DNA from: Geodermatophilus normandii
GTDB lineage: Bacteria > Actinomycetota > Actinomycetes > Mycobacteriales > Geodermatophilaceae
Direction of reading: 5' to 3'
NCBI RefSeq assembly: GCF_003182485.1
Contig: NZ_QGTX01000001.1
Location: 310,001 to 374,000 of the forward strand
DNA length: 64,000 nt
The stretch's first letter is position 1. Each line of letters starts with the position of its first letter. Under the pieces are notes generated by a model, which was not told where the DNA came from, did not search any database, and saw only the letters and a program-made list of their open reading frames with translations. A program made the position numbers and the translations under genes. Shown here piece after piece: positions 49,190-60,963 of the stretch.

Positions 49190-50635
49190 CTACGCGCGTC
49201 GCACGCTCCCGGTGCCCTCCTGCGGCGCGAGCACCAGGCCGCTGCCGACGTCGACCGACGGCTCGGTCAGCCGCCGGCCGGCCTGGGTGAGCGTGGCCCA
49301 CAGCTCGTAGCCCCGGCGGCCGGTGGCCTCCGCCCAGAGCGCGGCGAGGCCGGCCACGTGCGGGGTGGCCATGCTGGTGCCGCTGATCGTGTGGTAGCGC
49401 TCGGGCATCGGCCAGGCCGACAGCACGTCGACGCCCGGGGCGGCCACGTCCACCTCCCCGCCGGGCACCGGCAGGCTGCGGGCGGAGAACCAGGCGGTGG
49501 TCAGCCGGGGGTCCAGCGCGCCCACGGCCAGGACCTCGACGCTGTTGGCCGGCGCGCCGACGAAGCCGAACTCGCCGTTCTCCCGGTCGGCGTTGTTGCC
49601 GGCCGCGGCCACGATCAGCGACCCCTGCTCCAGCGCCCGGCGGCCGGCCGCGGAGTAGGGCGGGTGCGCCTCGGCAACGTCGGCGCCCAGCGACATCGAG
49701 ATCACCGCGCAGCCGTTGGCCACCGCCCAGTCGATGCCGGCCAGGATGCCGCCGTCGTCGCCGCTGCCCTCGTCGCTGAGCACCTTCCCGACGAAGACCT
49801 CCGCGTCCGACGCGACGCCGTAGCGCGGCCCGGCCGGGGGCACCCGCGGACCGCAGGCGGTGCCGGTGCAGTGGGTGCCGTGGCCGTGCCCGTCCTGCGC
49901 GCTGTCCACCCCGGTCACGAACGACTCCGCGGTCACCGCCCGGCCGGCGAAGTCGGGGTGCTGCAGGTCCAGCCCGGTGTCGAGGACCGCGACCCGGATC
50001 CCCAGCCCGGTGAACGGCGACGTCGTCGCCTGCACCGCCTGGATCCCCCAGGTGGCCGCCGCGGTGTCCTCGAACGCGGGCGGCGGCGGGGGCTCCTCCC
50101 CCGGCACCGGCGCGCCGGCCAGGCGGGCGGCGAGGTCGGCGACGCCGTCGCGGTAGCCCCGGACGTAGGCCGACGGGTCCTCGGGCAGCACGTGGTGGAC
50201 CAGCTCCGGCGACACGGACAGCACCGGCCGGCGCGCGCCGCGCAGGGCCGCCACCCGGTCGGGGGCCGCGGCGACGACCGCGATGCCGAGCCGGGCGAAC
50301 AGGGTGGCTCCGGCGTCGCGCATCGCCTGGGCGGGGACCCGGCCGGAGGCGAAGTCACGGGAGTCGGCGACGTCGGAGATCCCGGCCGCCGACCAGTCCA
50401 CCGGCTCGTCGGCCGCGTCGGCGAACACGACCACCTGCCGGCCGGTGGTCTGCGCCCCCCGGAGGCGGGGCGGTCGGGCGGCGGCTGGCGGATCGATCAC
50501 GGTGTCCCCCTGGACGACGGCCGGAGCGGCTCCCGGCGGTGGCGGCAGTCTGTAGCGCGGCGGTGACGGACGCGAACCAGAGGGCTCCACGGAGGCGTCC
50601 GGAAACCGCCAGTCGGGACCCGCGGGCGGTGCCAT
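49190..50635 (-). CDS. Subtilisin-like serine peptidase (S8) without signal peptide
   Basis: 481 aa from ATG 50635. The triad is intact: Asp219 in VAVLDTGLDLQH, His255 in DGHGHGTHCTGT, Ser421 in ISGTSMATPHVAG; oxyanion Asn347 in AAAGNNAD. Residues 1-60 are Pro-rich, 65-145 a small alpha/beta region (VVVFADAADEPVDW), and 180-190 Pro-rich. There is no signal peptide or membrane helix, which is unusual for actinobacterial S8 enzymes, so an intracellular protease is likely. The I9-like gene 9 nt downstream may control it. It is divergent from alkA with only 9 nt between the starts. Confidence 0.9.
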   Translation of the reverse strand: MAPPAGPDWRFPDASVEPSGSRPSPPRYRLPPPPGAAPAVVQGDTVIDPPAAARPPRLRGAQTTGRQVVVFADAADEPVDWSAAGISDVADSRDFASGRVPAQAMRDAGATLFARLGIAVVAAAPDRVAALRGARRPVLSVSPELVHHVLPEDPSAYVRGYRDGVADLAARLAGAPVPGEEPPPPPAFEDTAAATWGIQAVQATTSPFTGLGIRVAVLDTGLDLQHPDFAGRAVTAESFVTGVDSAQDGHGHGTHCTGTACGPRVPPAGPRYGVASDAEVFVGKVLSDEGSGDDGGILAGIDWAVANGCAVISMSLGADVAEAHPPYSAAGRRALEQGSLIVAAAGNNADRENGEFGFVGAPANSVEVLAVGALDPRLTTAWFSARSLPVPGGEVDVAAPGVDVLSAWPMPERYHTISGTSMATPHVAGLAALWAEATGRRGYELWATLTQAGRRLTEPSVDVGSGLVLAPQEGTGSVRRA

Positions 50636-50644
50636 GCTCGGGGC

Positions 50645-52150
50645 GTGCTCTCCTCGCTCGACGCCGGACGCTGCTACCGCGCGGTCGCCAGCCGCGACGC
50701 CCGCTTCGACGGCTGGTTCTTCACCGCGGTGCGCACGACCGGCATCTACTGCCGCCCCTCGTGCCCGGCCCGGACGCCGGCCGCCGGCAACGTGTCCTTC
50801 TTCGGCAGCGCCGCCGGCGCCCAGGCCGCGGGCTACCGGGCCTGCCGCCGCTGCCGGCCCGACGCCGTCCCGGGATCCCCGGAGTGGGACGTGCGCGCCG
50901 ACGTCGTCGCCCGCGCCATGCGCCTCATCGCCGACGGCGAGGTCGAGCGCTCGGGCGTCCCCGGGCTGGCCGCGCGGCTGGGCTACTCCGAGCGGCAGGT
51001 GCACCGCCTGCTCGTCGGCGAACTCGGCGTCGGCCCGCTCGCCGTGGCCCGCGCCCAGCGCGCGCAGACCGCCCGGGTGCTGGTCGAGACCACGGACCTG
51101 CCGATGGCCGACGTCGCCTTCGCCGCCGGGTTCGCCAGCATCCGGCAGTTCAACGACACCGTCCGCGAGGTGTTCGCCTGCACGCCGTCGGAGCTGCGCC
51201 GCCGCCGGCCGGGCGGCGACGGCGGCACGCCGGGCTGGCTGACCCTGCGGCTGGCCGCCCGCGCCCCGTTCGACGCCGCCGAGGTGCTGCACTTCCTCGG
51301 CGCGCACGCCGTGCCCGGCCTCGAGGAGTGGGACGGGACGACGTTCTCGCGGGTGCTCGACCTGCCCGCCGGGCCCGGCGTCGTCCGCCTCTCCCCCGCG
51401 CCCGACGGCGGACCCGCGGTCACCGCCCGGCTGCTGCTGACCGACCTGCGCGACCTGCGCGCCGCCGTCCCCCGCTGCCGGCGGCTGCTCGACCTCGACG
51501 CCGACCCCGCCGCCGTCGACGACGTCCTCGGTGCCGACCCCGCGCTGGCGCCCCTGGTGGCCGGCGCGCCCGGCCGCCGCGTGCCCGCCTCGCCCGACGG
51601 CCCCGAGTCGGCGGTGCGCGCGGTGCTCGGCCAGCAGGTGTCGGTGGCCGGCGCCCGCACCCTGACCTCGCGGCTCCTCCCGTTGGCAGGGACGCCGCTG
51701 GCCGAGCCGGTCGGCACCCTCACGCACGCCTTCCCGCGGCCGGAGGCGCTCGCCGGCGCCGACCTGTCCGCCGTCGGGCTGACCGGCGCCCGCCGCCGCA
51801 CGCTGGGCGGCCTGGCCACCGCCCTGGCCGAGGGCCGCGTGGTGCTCGACCCGGGGTGCGACCGGGAGGCCGCCGCGCGCGACCTGCTGGCCCTGCCCGG
51901 CATCGGCCCGTGGACGGCGTCGCTGGTGGTCATGCGCGGCCTCGGCGACCCCGACGTGTGGCTGCCCGGTGACCTGGCGCTGCGCCGCGCGCTGGCGTCG
52001 CTGGGCAGCTCCGACGCCGAGGCCGCCACCCGCTGGCGCCCGTGGCGCTCGTACGCCGCGATGCACCTCTGGGCGCTGGCCGCGCCTGCGCTCTTCACCC
52101 GCCCGACCCACCCCTCCACCCGCTCCCCCGCAGATCGGAGTGCGTCATGA
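50645..52150 (+). CDS. alkA: Ada-AlkA fusion: DNA alkylation sensor/3-methyladenine DNA glycosylase
   Basis: 501 aa from GTG 50645. Residues 10-75 are an Ada-type zinc domain with four Cys (Cys36, Cys40, Cys67, Cys70) that can accept methyl groups from phosphotriesters. An AraC HTH follows (about 82-185: LAARLGYSERQVHRLLVGEL, MADVAFAAGFASIRQFNDTV). From 195 on comes the AlkA fold with AlkA_N and a helix-hairpin-helix (LLALPGIGPWTASLVVMRGL) and the catalytic Asp in LPGDLALRRAL. It both regulates the response and removes alkylated bases. It overlaps ogt by 4 nt (ATGA). Confidence 0.93.
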   Translation: MLSSLDAGRCYRAVASRDARFDGWFFTAVRTTGIYCRPSCPARTPAAGNVSFFGSAAGAQAAGYRACRRCRPDAVPGSPEWDVRADVVARAMRLIADGEVERSGVPGLAARLGYSERQVHRLLVGELGVGPLAVARAQRAQTARVLVETTDLPMADVAFAAGFASIRQFNDTVREVFACTPSELRRRRPGGDGGTPGWLTLRLAARAPFDAAEVLHFLGAHAVPGLEEWDGTTFSRVLDLPAGPGVVRLSPAPDGGPAVTARLLLTDLRDLRAAVPRCRRLLDLDADPAAVDDVLGADPALAPLVAGAPGRRVPASPDGPESAVRAVLGQQVSVAGARTLTSRLLPLAGTPLAEPVGTLTHAFPRPEALAGADLSAVGLTGARRRTLGGLATALAEGRVVLDPGCDREAAARDLLALPGIGPWTASLVVMRGLGDPDVWLPGDLALRRALASLGSSDAEAATRWRPWRSYAAMHLWALAAPALFTRPTHPSTRSPADRSAS

Positions 52151-52677
52151 CCCCGTCCGCCCGCTTCGCCACGGTCGCCACGCCCCCCGGCCCGTTCACC
52201 GTCGTCGTCACCCCCGGACCCGACGGCGGCGACGTCGTCCTGGCCGCGGGGTGGACCGACGACGTCGCCGAGCTGCTGCCCGTCGTGCACCGCGCGCTGC
52301 GGCCCACGTGGGTCGAGCGCGCGGAGCACCTGCCGGTCCTCGACGTCGTCGAGGCCCACGCCGCCGGCGACCTCGGCGCCATCGACGCCGTCCCCGTGCG
52401 GCAGCGCTCCGGGCCGTTCCTCGAGGACGCCTGGGAGGTGCTGCGGACCGTCCCCGCCGGGCAGCCCGACACCTACGCCGAGTTCGCGGCCCGCTGCGGG
52501 CGGCCGTCGGCGGTGCGCGCGGCGGCCAACGCCTGCGCCCGCAACGCCGCCGCGCTGTTCGTCCCCTGCCACCGGGTGCTCGGCTCCGACGGCGGGCTGG
52601 GCGGGTTCCGCTGGGGCACGCCGGTCAAGCGCTGGCTGCTCGACCACGAGGCCGAGCACGCCCCGGTCCCCGCCTAG
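52147..52677 (+). CDS. ogt: Methylated-DNA-[protein]-cysteine S-methyltransferase
   Basis: 176 aa from ATG 52147, overlapping the alkA stop. The acceptor Cys141 lies in LFVPCHRVLGSDG, and the helix-turn-helix arginine-finger region is RPSAVRAAANACARNAAA. VPAGQPDTYAEFAARCG is the usual preceding segment. It repairs O6-methylguanine and O4-methylthymine in DNA by an irreversible transfer to Cys141. The alkA-ogt operon therefore covers base excision and direct reversal of alkylation damage. Confidence 0.93.
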   Translation: MTPSARFATVATPPGPFTVVVTPGPDGGDVVLAAGWTDDVAELLPVVHRALRPTWVERAEHLPVLDVVEAHAAGDLGAIDAVPVRQRSGPFLEDAWEVLRTVPAGQPDTYAEFAARCGRPSAVRAAANACARNAAALFVPCHRVLGSDGGLGGFRWGTPVKRWLLDHEAEHAPVPA

Positions 52678-52726
52678 GGAGCCTCCGCGGCGCTGTGGGC
52701 CGCACCTCCCGGGAGTTGTCGGTGCC

Positions 52727-53839
52727 GTGCTGCACCCTGCTCTGGTGGACGCCGCCTCCCTCCTGCTCGGCCTGCTCCTCGGGGTGCTGCTGGGGGCGGC
52801 GGTGACGCTCGGGGTGGTGGCGCTGCTGGCCCGGCGCCGCCCGACCGACGAGGGCCTCGAGCCGCTGCACGAGTCGCTGGACCACCTGCACCGGCTGCTG
52901 GCCGGCATCGAGCGCGACCGCGCCACCGCCCACGGCGAGCTGCGCGAGCAGATGGGCACCGTCGGGCAGACCAGCGCGCTGCTGCGCCAGGAGACCGCGG
53001 CGCTGGTCACCGCGCTGCGCACGCCGCACGTGCGCGGCCGCTGGGGCGAGGTCCAGCTGCGCCGGGTGGTCGAGGTGGCCGGCCTGCTCGAGCACTGCGA
53101 CTTCGTCGAGCAGCCGTCCTCCACCAACGACGAGGGCGCCGGCGTGCGGCCCGACCTCGTGGTCACCCTCTCCGACGGCCGGCAGGTCGTCGTCGACGCC
53201 AAGGTGCCCTTCACCGGGTACATCGAGGCGGTGCAGGCCACCGACCAGGCCGTCCGGGACCAGCGGGTCGCCGCGCACGCCCGGCAGCTGCGCACCCACG
53301 TCGACCAGCTGGCCGCCCGCCGCTACCCCACCGCGTTCCGGCCGGCGGCGCCGTTCACCGTCCTGTTCGTCCCGTCCGACGGCTTCCTCACCACCGCGCT
53401 GGAGGCCGAGCCGGCGCTGCTGGAGTACGGCTTCGGCCGCGACGTCGTCATCGCCACGCCCAGCACGCTGCTCGCCCTCCTGCGCACCGTCGCGCACTCC
53501 TGGCGGCAGGAGCGGCTGGCCCGCGACGCCGACCAGGTCATCGAGGTCGGCCGGCGGCTGCACGCGCGCCTGACCACGCTGTCGGGCCACCTCACCCGCC
53601 TCGGCTCCGCCCTGGGCTCCACGCTGACCCGCTACAACGAGACGGTCGGCTCCTACGAGCGCTCGGTGCTCGCCGCCGCCCGCCGCTTCGACGACCTCGG
53701 GGTCGGCGAGACGCCGGTGCCCACCCCCGAGCCGGTCGAGGCGGTGGTCCGGCAGCTGCGGCCGGCCGGCGAGGAGCCGCCGCCGCTCCCGGACGACGAC
53801 GACGCGCCGCTGCGCTGGCGGCTCACCGACGGCGGCTGA
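52727..53839 (+). CDS. rmuC: DNA recombination protein RmuC
   Basis: 370 aa from GTG 52727, after GGGAGTTGTCGGTGCC. One N-terminal membrane helix (residues 8-34) is followed by a coiled-coil stretch to about 90. The nuclease-like core is VRGRWGEVQLRRVVEVAGLL, then RPDLVVTLSDGRQVVVDAKV, then PSDGFLTTALEAEP and VVIATPSTLLALLRTVAHSW; these match the PD-(D/E)xK-related RmuC family. RmuC limits sequence inversions between short inverted repeats in E. coli. The C-terminus is Pro/Asp-rich. Confidence 0.94.
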   Translation: MLHPALVDAASLLLGLLLGVLLGAAVTLGVVALLARRRPTDEGLEPLHESLDHLHRLLAGIERDRATAHGELREQMGTVGQTSALLRQETAALVTALRTPHVRGRWGEVQLRRVVEVAGLLEHCDFVEQPSSTNDEGAGVRPDLVVTLSDGRQVVVDAKVPFTGYIEAVQATDQAVRDQRVAAHARQLRTHVDQLAARRYPTAFRPAAPFTVLFVPSDGFLTTALEAEPALLEYGFGRDVVIATPSTLLALLRTVAHSWRQERLARDADQVIEVGRRLHARLTTLSGHLTRLGSALGSTLTRYNETVGSYERSVLAAARRFDDLGVGETPVPTPEPVEAVVRQLRPAGEEPPPLPDDDDAPLRWRLTDGG

Positions 53840-54042
53840 GGCGGGCCGGAGGGCGGATCCCACCCGGCGCGCCGGGCACGTCCGTCCCACCCGCCCCGCG
53901 GCTCACCGAGAGTTGCCAAATCGACACGGCGACCTGTCGCGAGTCGGAACCGCGAAGTCACCCGCAGGAGACACCTCCGTCGCTACCGTGAGGACGACAG
54001 CGGCCCGGACCGGGCCGGAGGGTCCGGACGGGGAGGTACGCC

Positions 54043-54804
54043 ATGGGCTCGGCGAGCACAGCCGACACCTGGCGGGACAGCGGAGTGGGCGGCCAGCGCT
54101 CCTACGCCGTCCCGCGGGCGGCGCGGCCCGACGCCACCGGCCCGGACCGCTCGATGCGCATGGGCCTCCCGCCCGTGCCGCCGCCCTCGCCACGCGGCCG
54201 GCCCGGCGGAGGCAGCCCCGGCCGCAGCGCCGGTCACGGCTCCGGCTACGGCTCCGGCTACGGGACCGGCAGCGCCTACGGCCGTCCCGCCGCCGAGGCC
54301 CGCCCCTCGGCGCGTCCCGCCCAGCAGCGCACCCCCCACCCCGCCGTCCACCCGCTCGGGAACCGCGCGGAGGCCGCCGCACCTGCGCGTCCCCGCGGCG
54401 GACGGCCGGCCGGCCGCGCGGCCGAGCGGGCCGCCGCAGAGCCCGCCGCCGGCAGCCGGCTGCGCGGCGTGCTCGCCGTCCTCGGCGTCTTCGTCATCAC
54501 GCTCGCCGGCGGCGCGATCGACTCGTTCCTCGGCGTGGGGCTGGGCACGCTGACCCTCGTCACGCTCGTCGCGGCCACCGCCGTCGCCACGCTGCTGGTC
54601 CGCCGCCGCGACCTGCTGACGGTCGTCGTCGCGCCGCCGCTGGTGTTCGTGGCGGTCGCGCTGGTCAACATCGGCCTCGCGCCGTCGGCCTCGTTCACGC
54701 TGCCGACCCTCGCCACGATCCTCGTCCGCGGCTTCCCCACGATGGCCGTCGCCACCGGCGTGGCGCTGGTGCTGGCGATCGTCCGCTGGGCCGCCCGGCG
54801 CTGA
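54043..54804 (+). CDS. DUF6542 domain membrane protein
   Basis: 253 aa from ATG 54043, after GGACGGGGAGGTACGCC. Residues 1-140 are disordered and Pro/Arg/Gly-rich with a GSGYGSGYGTGSAYG run. Residues 143-250 form four membrane helices: GVLAVLGVFVITLAGGAID, LTLVTLVAATAVATLLV, LTVVVAPPLVFVAVALVNIG and GFPTMAVATGVALVLAIVR. This C-terminal part fits the actinobacterial DUF6542 membrane domain. Function unknown. The strong terminator at 54820 ends the unit. Confidence 0.75.
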   Translation: MGSASTADTWRDSGVGGQRSYAVPRAARPDATGPDRSMRMGLPPVPPPSPRGRPGGGSPGRSAGHGSGYGSGYGTGSAYGRPAAEARPSARPAQQRTPHPAVHPLGNRAEAAAPARPRGGRPAGRAAERAAAEPAAGSRLRGVLAVLGVFVITLAGGAIDSFLGVGLGTLTLVTLVAATAVATLLVRRRDLLTVVVAPPLVFVAVALVNIGLAPSASFTLPTLATILVRGFPTMAVATGVALVLAIVRWAARR

Positions 54805-54819
54805 TCCCCCGCAGACGCG

Positions 54820-54855
54820 GACGAGCCCCCCTCCCGGCCGGGAGGGGGGCTCGTC
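54820..54855. terminator. Strong bidirectional hairpin terminator
   Basis: A perfect 16-bp inverted repeat GACGAGCCCCCCTCCC with a GGCC loop lies between the convergent DUF6542 gene and ispH. Confidence 0.85.
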
Positions 54856-54870
54856 CCGTTGCCGTGACCG

Positions 54871-55827
54871 TCAGCGGGCGGCGCGACCGGGGCGCAGCTC
54901 GTGCGGGAGCGCGAACACCAGGCGCTCCTCGGCGGCCTTCACCGTCCCGACGTCGGGGTAGCCGCGCTCGGCCAGCCAGTCGAGCACCTCGCTGACCAGG
55001 ATCTCGGGAACCGACGCCCCGCTGGTGACGCCGACGGTGCCCACGCCCTCCAGCCACGACGGGTCGATCTCGGCGGCGTAGTCCACCAGGTGCGCGGCGC
55101 GGGCGCCGGCCTCCAGGGCCACCTCCACCAGCCGCACCGAGTTCGACGAGTTGGTCGACCCGACGACGATCACCAGGTCGCACTCGTCGGCCATCTGCTT
55201 GACCGCCTGCTGCCGGTTCTGCGTGGCGTAGCAGATGTCGTCGCTGGGCGGGGACTGCAGGCCGGGGAAGCGGGTCCGCAGCGCGTCGACCGTGGCCAGC
55301 GTCTCGTCGACCGACAGCGTCGTCTGCGACAGCCAGACCACCCGCTCGGGGTCGCGGACCTGCACGTTCGCGACGTCGTCGGCGCCGTCGACGAGCTGGA
55401 TGTGCTCCGGCGCCTCGCCGGAGGTGCCCTCGACCTCCTCGTGCCCGCGGTGACCGATGAGGAGGATGTCGTAGTCGTCCTTGGCGAACCGCTTGGCCTC
55501 CTGGTGCACCTTGCTCACCAGCGGGCAGGTCGCGTCGATGGTCCGCAGCGAGCGCGCGCGGGCCTCCTCGTGCACCGCCGGCGACACGCCGTGGGCGCTG
55601 AAGACGACGACCGCACCCTCGGGCACCTCGTCGGTCTCGTCGACGAACACCGCGCCGCGCCGCTCGAGGGTGGCGACGACGTGCTTGTTGTGGACGATCT
55701 GCTTGCGGACGTAGACGGGCGCACCGTGGATCTCCAGCGCCCGCTCGACGGCGACCACCGCCCGGTCCACACCGGCGCAGTAGCCCCGGGGATCGGCCAG
55801 CAGGACCCGTCCGCGCTGATCAGCCAT
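54871..55827 (-). CDS. ispH: 4-hydroxy-3-methylbut-2-enyl diphosphate reductase
   Basis: 318 aa from ATG 55827. It is the last enzyme of the MEP isoprenoid pathway, reducing HMBPP to IPP and DMAPP with a [4Fe-4S] cluster. The three cluster cysteines are visible in [14 protein letters not shown] (Cys17), [15 protein letters not shown] and [30 protein letters not shown] and [20 protein letters not shown] provide the substrate histidines, and QTTLSVDET is the usual Thr motif. Length and order fit LytB/IspH. Confidence 0.97.
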   Translation of the reverse strand: MADQRGRVLLADPRGYCAGVDRAVVAVERALEIHGAPVYVRKQIVHNKHVVATLERRGAVFVDETDEVPEGAVVVFSAHGVSPAVHEEARARSLRTIDATCPLVSKVHQEAKRFAKDDYDILLIGHRGHEEVEGTSGEAPEHIQLVDGADDVANVQVRDPERVVWLSQTTLSVDETLATVDALRTRFPGLQSPPSDDICYATQNRQQAVKQMADECDLVIVVGSTNSSNSVRLVEVALEAGARAAHLVDYAAEIDPSWLEGVGTVGVTSGASVPEILVSEVLDWLAERGYPDVGTVKAAEERLVFALPHELRPGRAAR

Positions 55828-55970
55828 GCACCCATCGTAGGTGGCGCGCCGTCGGGTGCCGGTCTCCCGACGAGACGCTCGACACGCCGTCGGCGGGAAG
55901 GGCCGCCCGACCGGGTGGCAGCCGCCGGGGCCACGATGCCGTTCCGCGCGCCCTGCGGCAGGCTGGACCC

Positions 55971-57569
<1,599 letters not shown>

Positions 57570-57581
57570 CGCGCGTTCCCC

Positions 57582-57614
57582 AGCGGCCGGGTCCCCGTCG
57601 GGGGCCCGGCCGCT
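57582..57614 (+). terminator. Hairpin terminator
   Basis: A 15-bp stem, AGCGGCCGGGTCCCC with GGGGGCCCGGCCGCT, has one G-T pair and a 3-nt loop. It lies between the lipid droplet-associated-like gene and xseA. Confidence 0.75.
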
Positions 57615-57645
57615 GTCGTCGGTGCTGCCTGGCAGGCTCGGGCGC

Positions 57646-58866
57646 ATGACCGCCCCCTCCTCCCCCGAGGCGCCGTGGCCGGTGCGCACGGTGGCCCGCA
57701 AGGTCGCCGAGTGGATCGGCCGGCTCGGCGAGGTGTGGGTCGAGGGCCAGGTGGCCCAGCTCTCCCGGCGCGGCGCCGCGACGGTGTTCCTCACCCTGCG
57801 CGACCCCGCCGCCGACCTCTCCGTGCCGGTCACCTGCGCCCGCGACGTCGCCGACCGGCCCGGCCTCGAGCTCACCGAGGGCGCCCGCGTCATCGTGCGG
57901 GCGCGGCCGGACTACTACGTCGCCCGCGGGTCCTTCTCGCTGCGCGCCACCGAGATCCGCGCCGTCGGGCTCGGGGAGCTGCTCGCCCGCATCGAGCGGA
58001 TCCGCCGGCTGCTGGGCGCCGAGGGGCTCTTCGACGCCGCCCGCAAGCGCCCGCTGCCCTTCGCCCCCGCCGTCGTCGGCCTGGTCACCGGCAAGGACTC
58101 CGCCGCCGAGCGGGACGTCCTGGTCACCGCCCGGCGGCGCTGGCCGGCGGTGCGCTTCGCCGTGCACCACAGCCTCGTGCAGGGCGTGAACGCCGCCGCG
58201 TCGGTCATCGACGGCCTGCAGCGGCTCGACCGCGACCCCGAGGTCGAGGTGATCGTGCTCGCCCGCGGCGGCGGCTCGGTCGAGGACCTGCTGCCGTTCT
58301 CCGACGAGGGCCTGGTGCGCGCCATCGCCGCGTGCCGCACCCCCGTGGTCACCGCCGTCGGCCACGAGACCGACACCACCCTGGTCGACCACGTCGCCGA
58401 CGTCCGGGCGGCGACGCCCACCGACGCCGCCCACCGCGTGGTGCCCGAGATCGGCGAGCAGCGCCGGCTGGTCGACGGGCTGCGCGCCCGCGCCCGGCAC
58501 CTGCTCACCACGCGGATCGAGCAGTCCGAGCGGTGGCTGGAGGGCGTCCGCAGCCGGCCGGTGCTCGCCGACCCCGAGCGGCTGCTGCACGGCCGGGCCG
58601 ACGACGTCGTCGCCCTGCGCGACCGCGCCCGCCGCACGCTCACCCACCGCGTCGAGACCGCCGAGCGCGACCTCGACCACGCCCGCGCGCGGGTCACCGC
58701 GCTCTCCCCGCAGGCGACGCTGCAGCGGGGCTACGCGCTGGTGCAGCGGGCCGACGGCGCCCTGGTGCGCGACCCCGGTGAGGTCGCCGACGACGAGCGG
58801 CTGTCGGTGCGGGTCGCGGGCGGCCGGCTGCCGGTGCGCGTCGCCAGGCAGGATGGGGACCCGTGA
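57646..58866 (+). CDS. xseA: Exodeoxyribonuclease VII large subunit
   Basis: 406 aa from ATG 57646. An N-terminal OB fold ([40 protein letters not shown]) is followed by the catalytic domain: [80 protein letters not shown], then a helical C-terminus. With XseB it degrades single-stranded DNA from both ends into acid-soluble oligonucleotides. It overlaps xseB by 4 nt (GTGA). Confidence 0.96.
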   Translation: MTAPSSPEAPWPVRTVARKVAEWIGRLGEVWVEGQVAQLSRRGAATVFLTLRDPAADLSVPVTCARDVADRPGLELTEGARVIVRARPDYYVARGSFSLRATEIRAVGLGELLARIERIRRLLGAEGLFDAARKRPLPFAPAVVGLVTGKDSAAERDVLVTARRRWPAVRFAVHHSLVQGVNAAASVIDGLQRLDRDPEVEVIVLARGGGSVEDLLPFSDEGLVRAIAACRTPVVTAVGHETDTTLVDHVADVRAATPTDAAHRVVPEIGEQRRLVDGLRARARHLLTTRIEQSERWLEGVRSRPVLADPERLLHGRADDVVALRDRARRTLTHRVETAERDLDHARARVTALSPQATLQRGYALVQRADGALVRDPGEVADDERLSVRVAGGRLPVRVARQDGDP

Positions 58867-59081
58867 GCAGCGACGCACCGGAGCAGCCGACGCAGACCTA
58901 CGAGCAGGCCCGCGAGGAGCTGGCCGACGTGGTCCGCCGGCTCGAGGCCGGGGGGCTCACCCTCGAGGAGTCCCTCGCCCTCTGGGAGCGCGGTGAGCAG
59001 CTGGCCCAGCTCTGCCAGCACTGGCTCGACCGTGCCCGCGAGCGCCTGGCCGCGGCCTCGCCGGGCGACCGGGAGGGCTGA
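58863..59081 (+). CDS. xseB: Exodeoxyribonuclease VII small subunit
   Basis: 72 aa from GTG 58863, overlapping xseA. The helical hairpin [40 protein letters not shown] is the family signature. Several small subunits wrap one XseA. The stop lies 3 nt from that of the convergent DUF4245 gene. Confidence 0.95.
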   Translation: MSSDAPEQPTQTYEQAREELADVVRRLEAGGLTLEESLALWERGEQLAQLCQHWLDRARERLAAASPGDREG

Positions 59082-59084
59082 GGC

Positions 59085-59696
59085 TCAGCTCGGCTCGGAC
59101 ACGGGGGCGACGGCGGCGGCGACGGTCCGCAGCTCGCCGTCGTCGGCCGAGCCGGTGACCAGGGTGGTGACGTCGCCGTCCTCGCGGGTGAGGACCGTCT
59201 CGCCCCGCTCGCTGGTGAGCCGCGTCCAGGTGCGCCCGCCGAGGTCGACGCTGCCGTCGTCCTGCGCACCGTCGAGCACGGAGGTGAGGCGCTCGGCGGC
59301 GGCGTCGTCGGTGATCAGGAACCCCGCGTACTCGTCCGACGGGGTGACGTAGCCGATCTCCAGGGTGACCGGGGCCCCGTCGGCGGCGTCCGGCGCGTCG
59401 GTGCGGGCGCTGGTGGGCCGGTAGCCGTCGGGCAGCCCCGCGGGCACCTCCACCGGGTAGGACGCCCGCTCGGTGGCCAGCCGGACGCTGCTGCTGGGGT
59501 CGATGGGGCGCACCGGGTCGCTGCCGCTCTGCCGGAAGGCGACCCAGCCGGCGACGAGCAGGCAGATGACCACGAGCGGCAGCAGCGAGCGGATCATGTT
59601 CGCCGCGCTCATCCGGTTGGCCCGCTCGACGGCGGTCGGGGCCGGCGGCGGCTGCTCCTCGGGGGCCTGCTGGCCCGACGGGCCCGAAGTGGTCAT
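59085..59696 (-). CDS. DUF4245 domain membrane protein
   Basis: 203 aa from ATG 59696. A Pro-rich cytoplasmic N-terminus (1-27) leads to a single membrane helix ([17 protein letters not shown], about 39-55). The outer domain of about 145 aa ([60 protein letters not shown]) fits DUF4245. It is divergent from glpX, a linkage seen in many actinobacteria. Function unknown. A TAGGAT -10-like element 5 nt upstream of its start suggests a near-leaderless transcript or a promoter for glpX. Confidence 0.85.
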   Translation of the reverse strand: MTTSGPSGQQAPEEQPPPAPTAVERANRMSAANMIRSLLPLVVICLLVAGWVAFRQSGSDPVRPIDPSSSVRLATERASYPVEVPAGLPDGYRPTSARTDAPDAADGAPVTLEIGYVTPSDEYAGFLITDDAAAERLTSVLDGAQDDGSVDLGGRTWTRLTSERGETVLTREDGDVTTLVTGSADDGELRTVAAAVAPVSEPS

Positions 59697-59826
59697 GCCC
59701 CTAGGATCACACCACCGATCCAGAACCCCGCTGCCCCGCATCCGCGACCCCCGCACGCCCGACCGGCTCGGGGGACCGGAACGGCGGACGGTGGCCACCG
59801 GCAACGGTGCCGATGTTGGAGGTCCC

Positions 59827-60891
59827 GTGACGCTTCCCGTGCCCGACGGCCCCGTGCCCCCGATCCCCCGCGCGAGCACCTTCCGCACCGACCGCCCGGC
59901 TCCGGACCGCAACCTGGCCCTCGAGCTGGTCCGGGTCACCGAGGCCGCCGCGATGGCCGCGGGCCGCTGGGTCGGCCGCGGGGACAAGAACGGCGGCGAC
60001 GGCGCCGCGGTCGACGCCATGCGGGCGCTGATCGGCACGGTGAGCATGCGCGGCGTCGTCGTCATCGGCGAGGGCGAGAAGGACCAGGCGCCGATGCTCT
60101 ACAACGGCGAGCAGGTCGGCGACGGCTACGGCCCCGAGTGCGACGTCGCCGTCGACCCCATCGACGGCACCACGCTGATGGCCAAGGGCATGCCCAACGC
60201 GATCGCGGTCATGGCCGTGGCCGACCGCGGCGCCATGTACGACCCGTCGGCCGTCTTCTACATGGAGAAGATCGCCACCGGCCCGGCCGCCGCCGACGTC
60301 GTCGACATCACCGCCCCGGTGGCCGAGAACATCCGCCGGGTGGCCAAGGCCAAGCACAGCCGGGTGGAGGACGTCACCGTCTGCATCCTCGACCGCCCAC
60401 GCCACGAGCAGCTGGTGCACGAGGTCCGCGAGGCCGGCGCGCGCATCCGGTTCATCTCCGACGGCGACGTCGCCGGCGCGATCGCCGCGGCCCGCGAGGG
60501 CACCGGCGTCGACCTGCTGCTGGGCATCGGCGGCACCCCGGAGGGGATCATCGCCGCCTGCGCGCTCAAGTGCATGGGCGGTGCGCTGCAGGGCCGGCTG
60601 TGGCCCAAGGACGACGAGGAGCGGCAGAAGGCGATCGACGCCGGCCACGACCTCGACCGCGTCCTCTCCATCGACGACCTCGTCCGCGGCGACGTCTTCT
60701 TCGTCGCCACCGGCATCACCGACGGCGAGCTGCTGCGCGGGGTGCAGTACCGCGCCGGCGGCTGCACGACGCAGTCGCTGGTCATGCGCTCGCGGTCGGG
60801 GACGATCCGCTCGATCGACAGCCTGCACTCGCTGGAGAAGCTGCGAGCCTACTCCGCGGTGCCCTTCGACCGCTCCGACGACGAGCGGTGA
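59827..60891 (+). CDS. glpX: Class II fructose-1,6-bisphosphatase
   Basis: 354 aa from GTG 59827, directly after GGAGGTCCC. It hydrolyses fructose-1,6-bisphosphate to fructose-6-phosphate, the committed gluconeogenic step. GlpX motifs: [37 protein letters not shown] with metal-binding Glu residues, [40 protein letters not shown] and [17 protein letters not shown]. It lies near fumC, as in many actinobacteria. Confidence 0.96.
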   Translation: MTLPVPDGPVPPIPRASTFRTDRPAPDRNLALELVRVTEAAAMAAGRWVGRGDKNGGDGAAVDAMRALIGTVSMRGVVVIGEGEKDQAPMLYNGEQVGDGYGPECDVAVDPIDGTTLMAKGMPNAIAVMAVADRGAMYDPSAVFYMEKIATGPAAADVVDITAPVAENIRRVAKAKHSRVEDVTVCILDRPRHEQLVHEVREAGARIRFISDGDVAGAIAAAREGTGVDLLLGIGGTPEGIIAACALKCMGGALQGRLWPKDDEERQKAIDAGHDLDRVLSIDDLVRGDVFFVATGITDGELLRGVQYRAGGCTTQSLVMRSRSGTIRSIDSLHSLEKLRAYSAVPFDRSDDER

Positions 60892-60910
60892 CGTAGGCAC
60901 CTCAGGCACA

Positions 60911-60944
60911 GGACGGCCCCGGGGCGATCGCCCCGGGGCCGTCC
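60911..60944. terminator. Strong bidirectional hairpin terminator
   Basis: A perfect 15-bp inverted repeat GGACGGCCCCGGGGC with a GATC loop lies between the convergent glpX and Cys-domain protein genes. Confidence 0.85.
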
Positions 60945-60963
60945 TGCGTCCGCGGTGCCGGCG

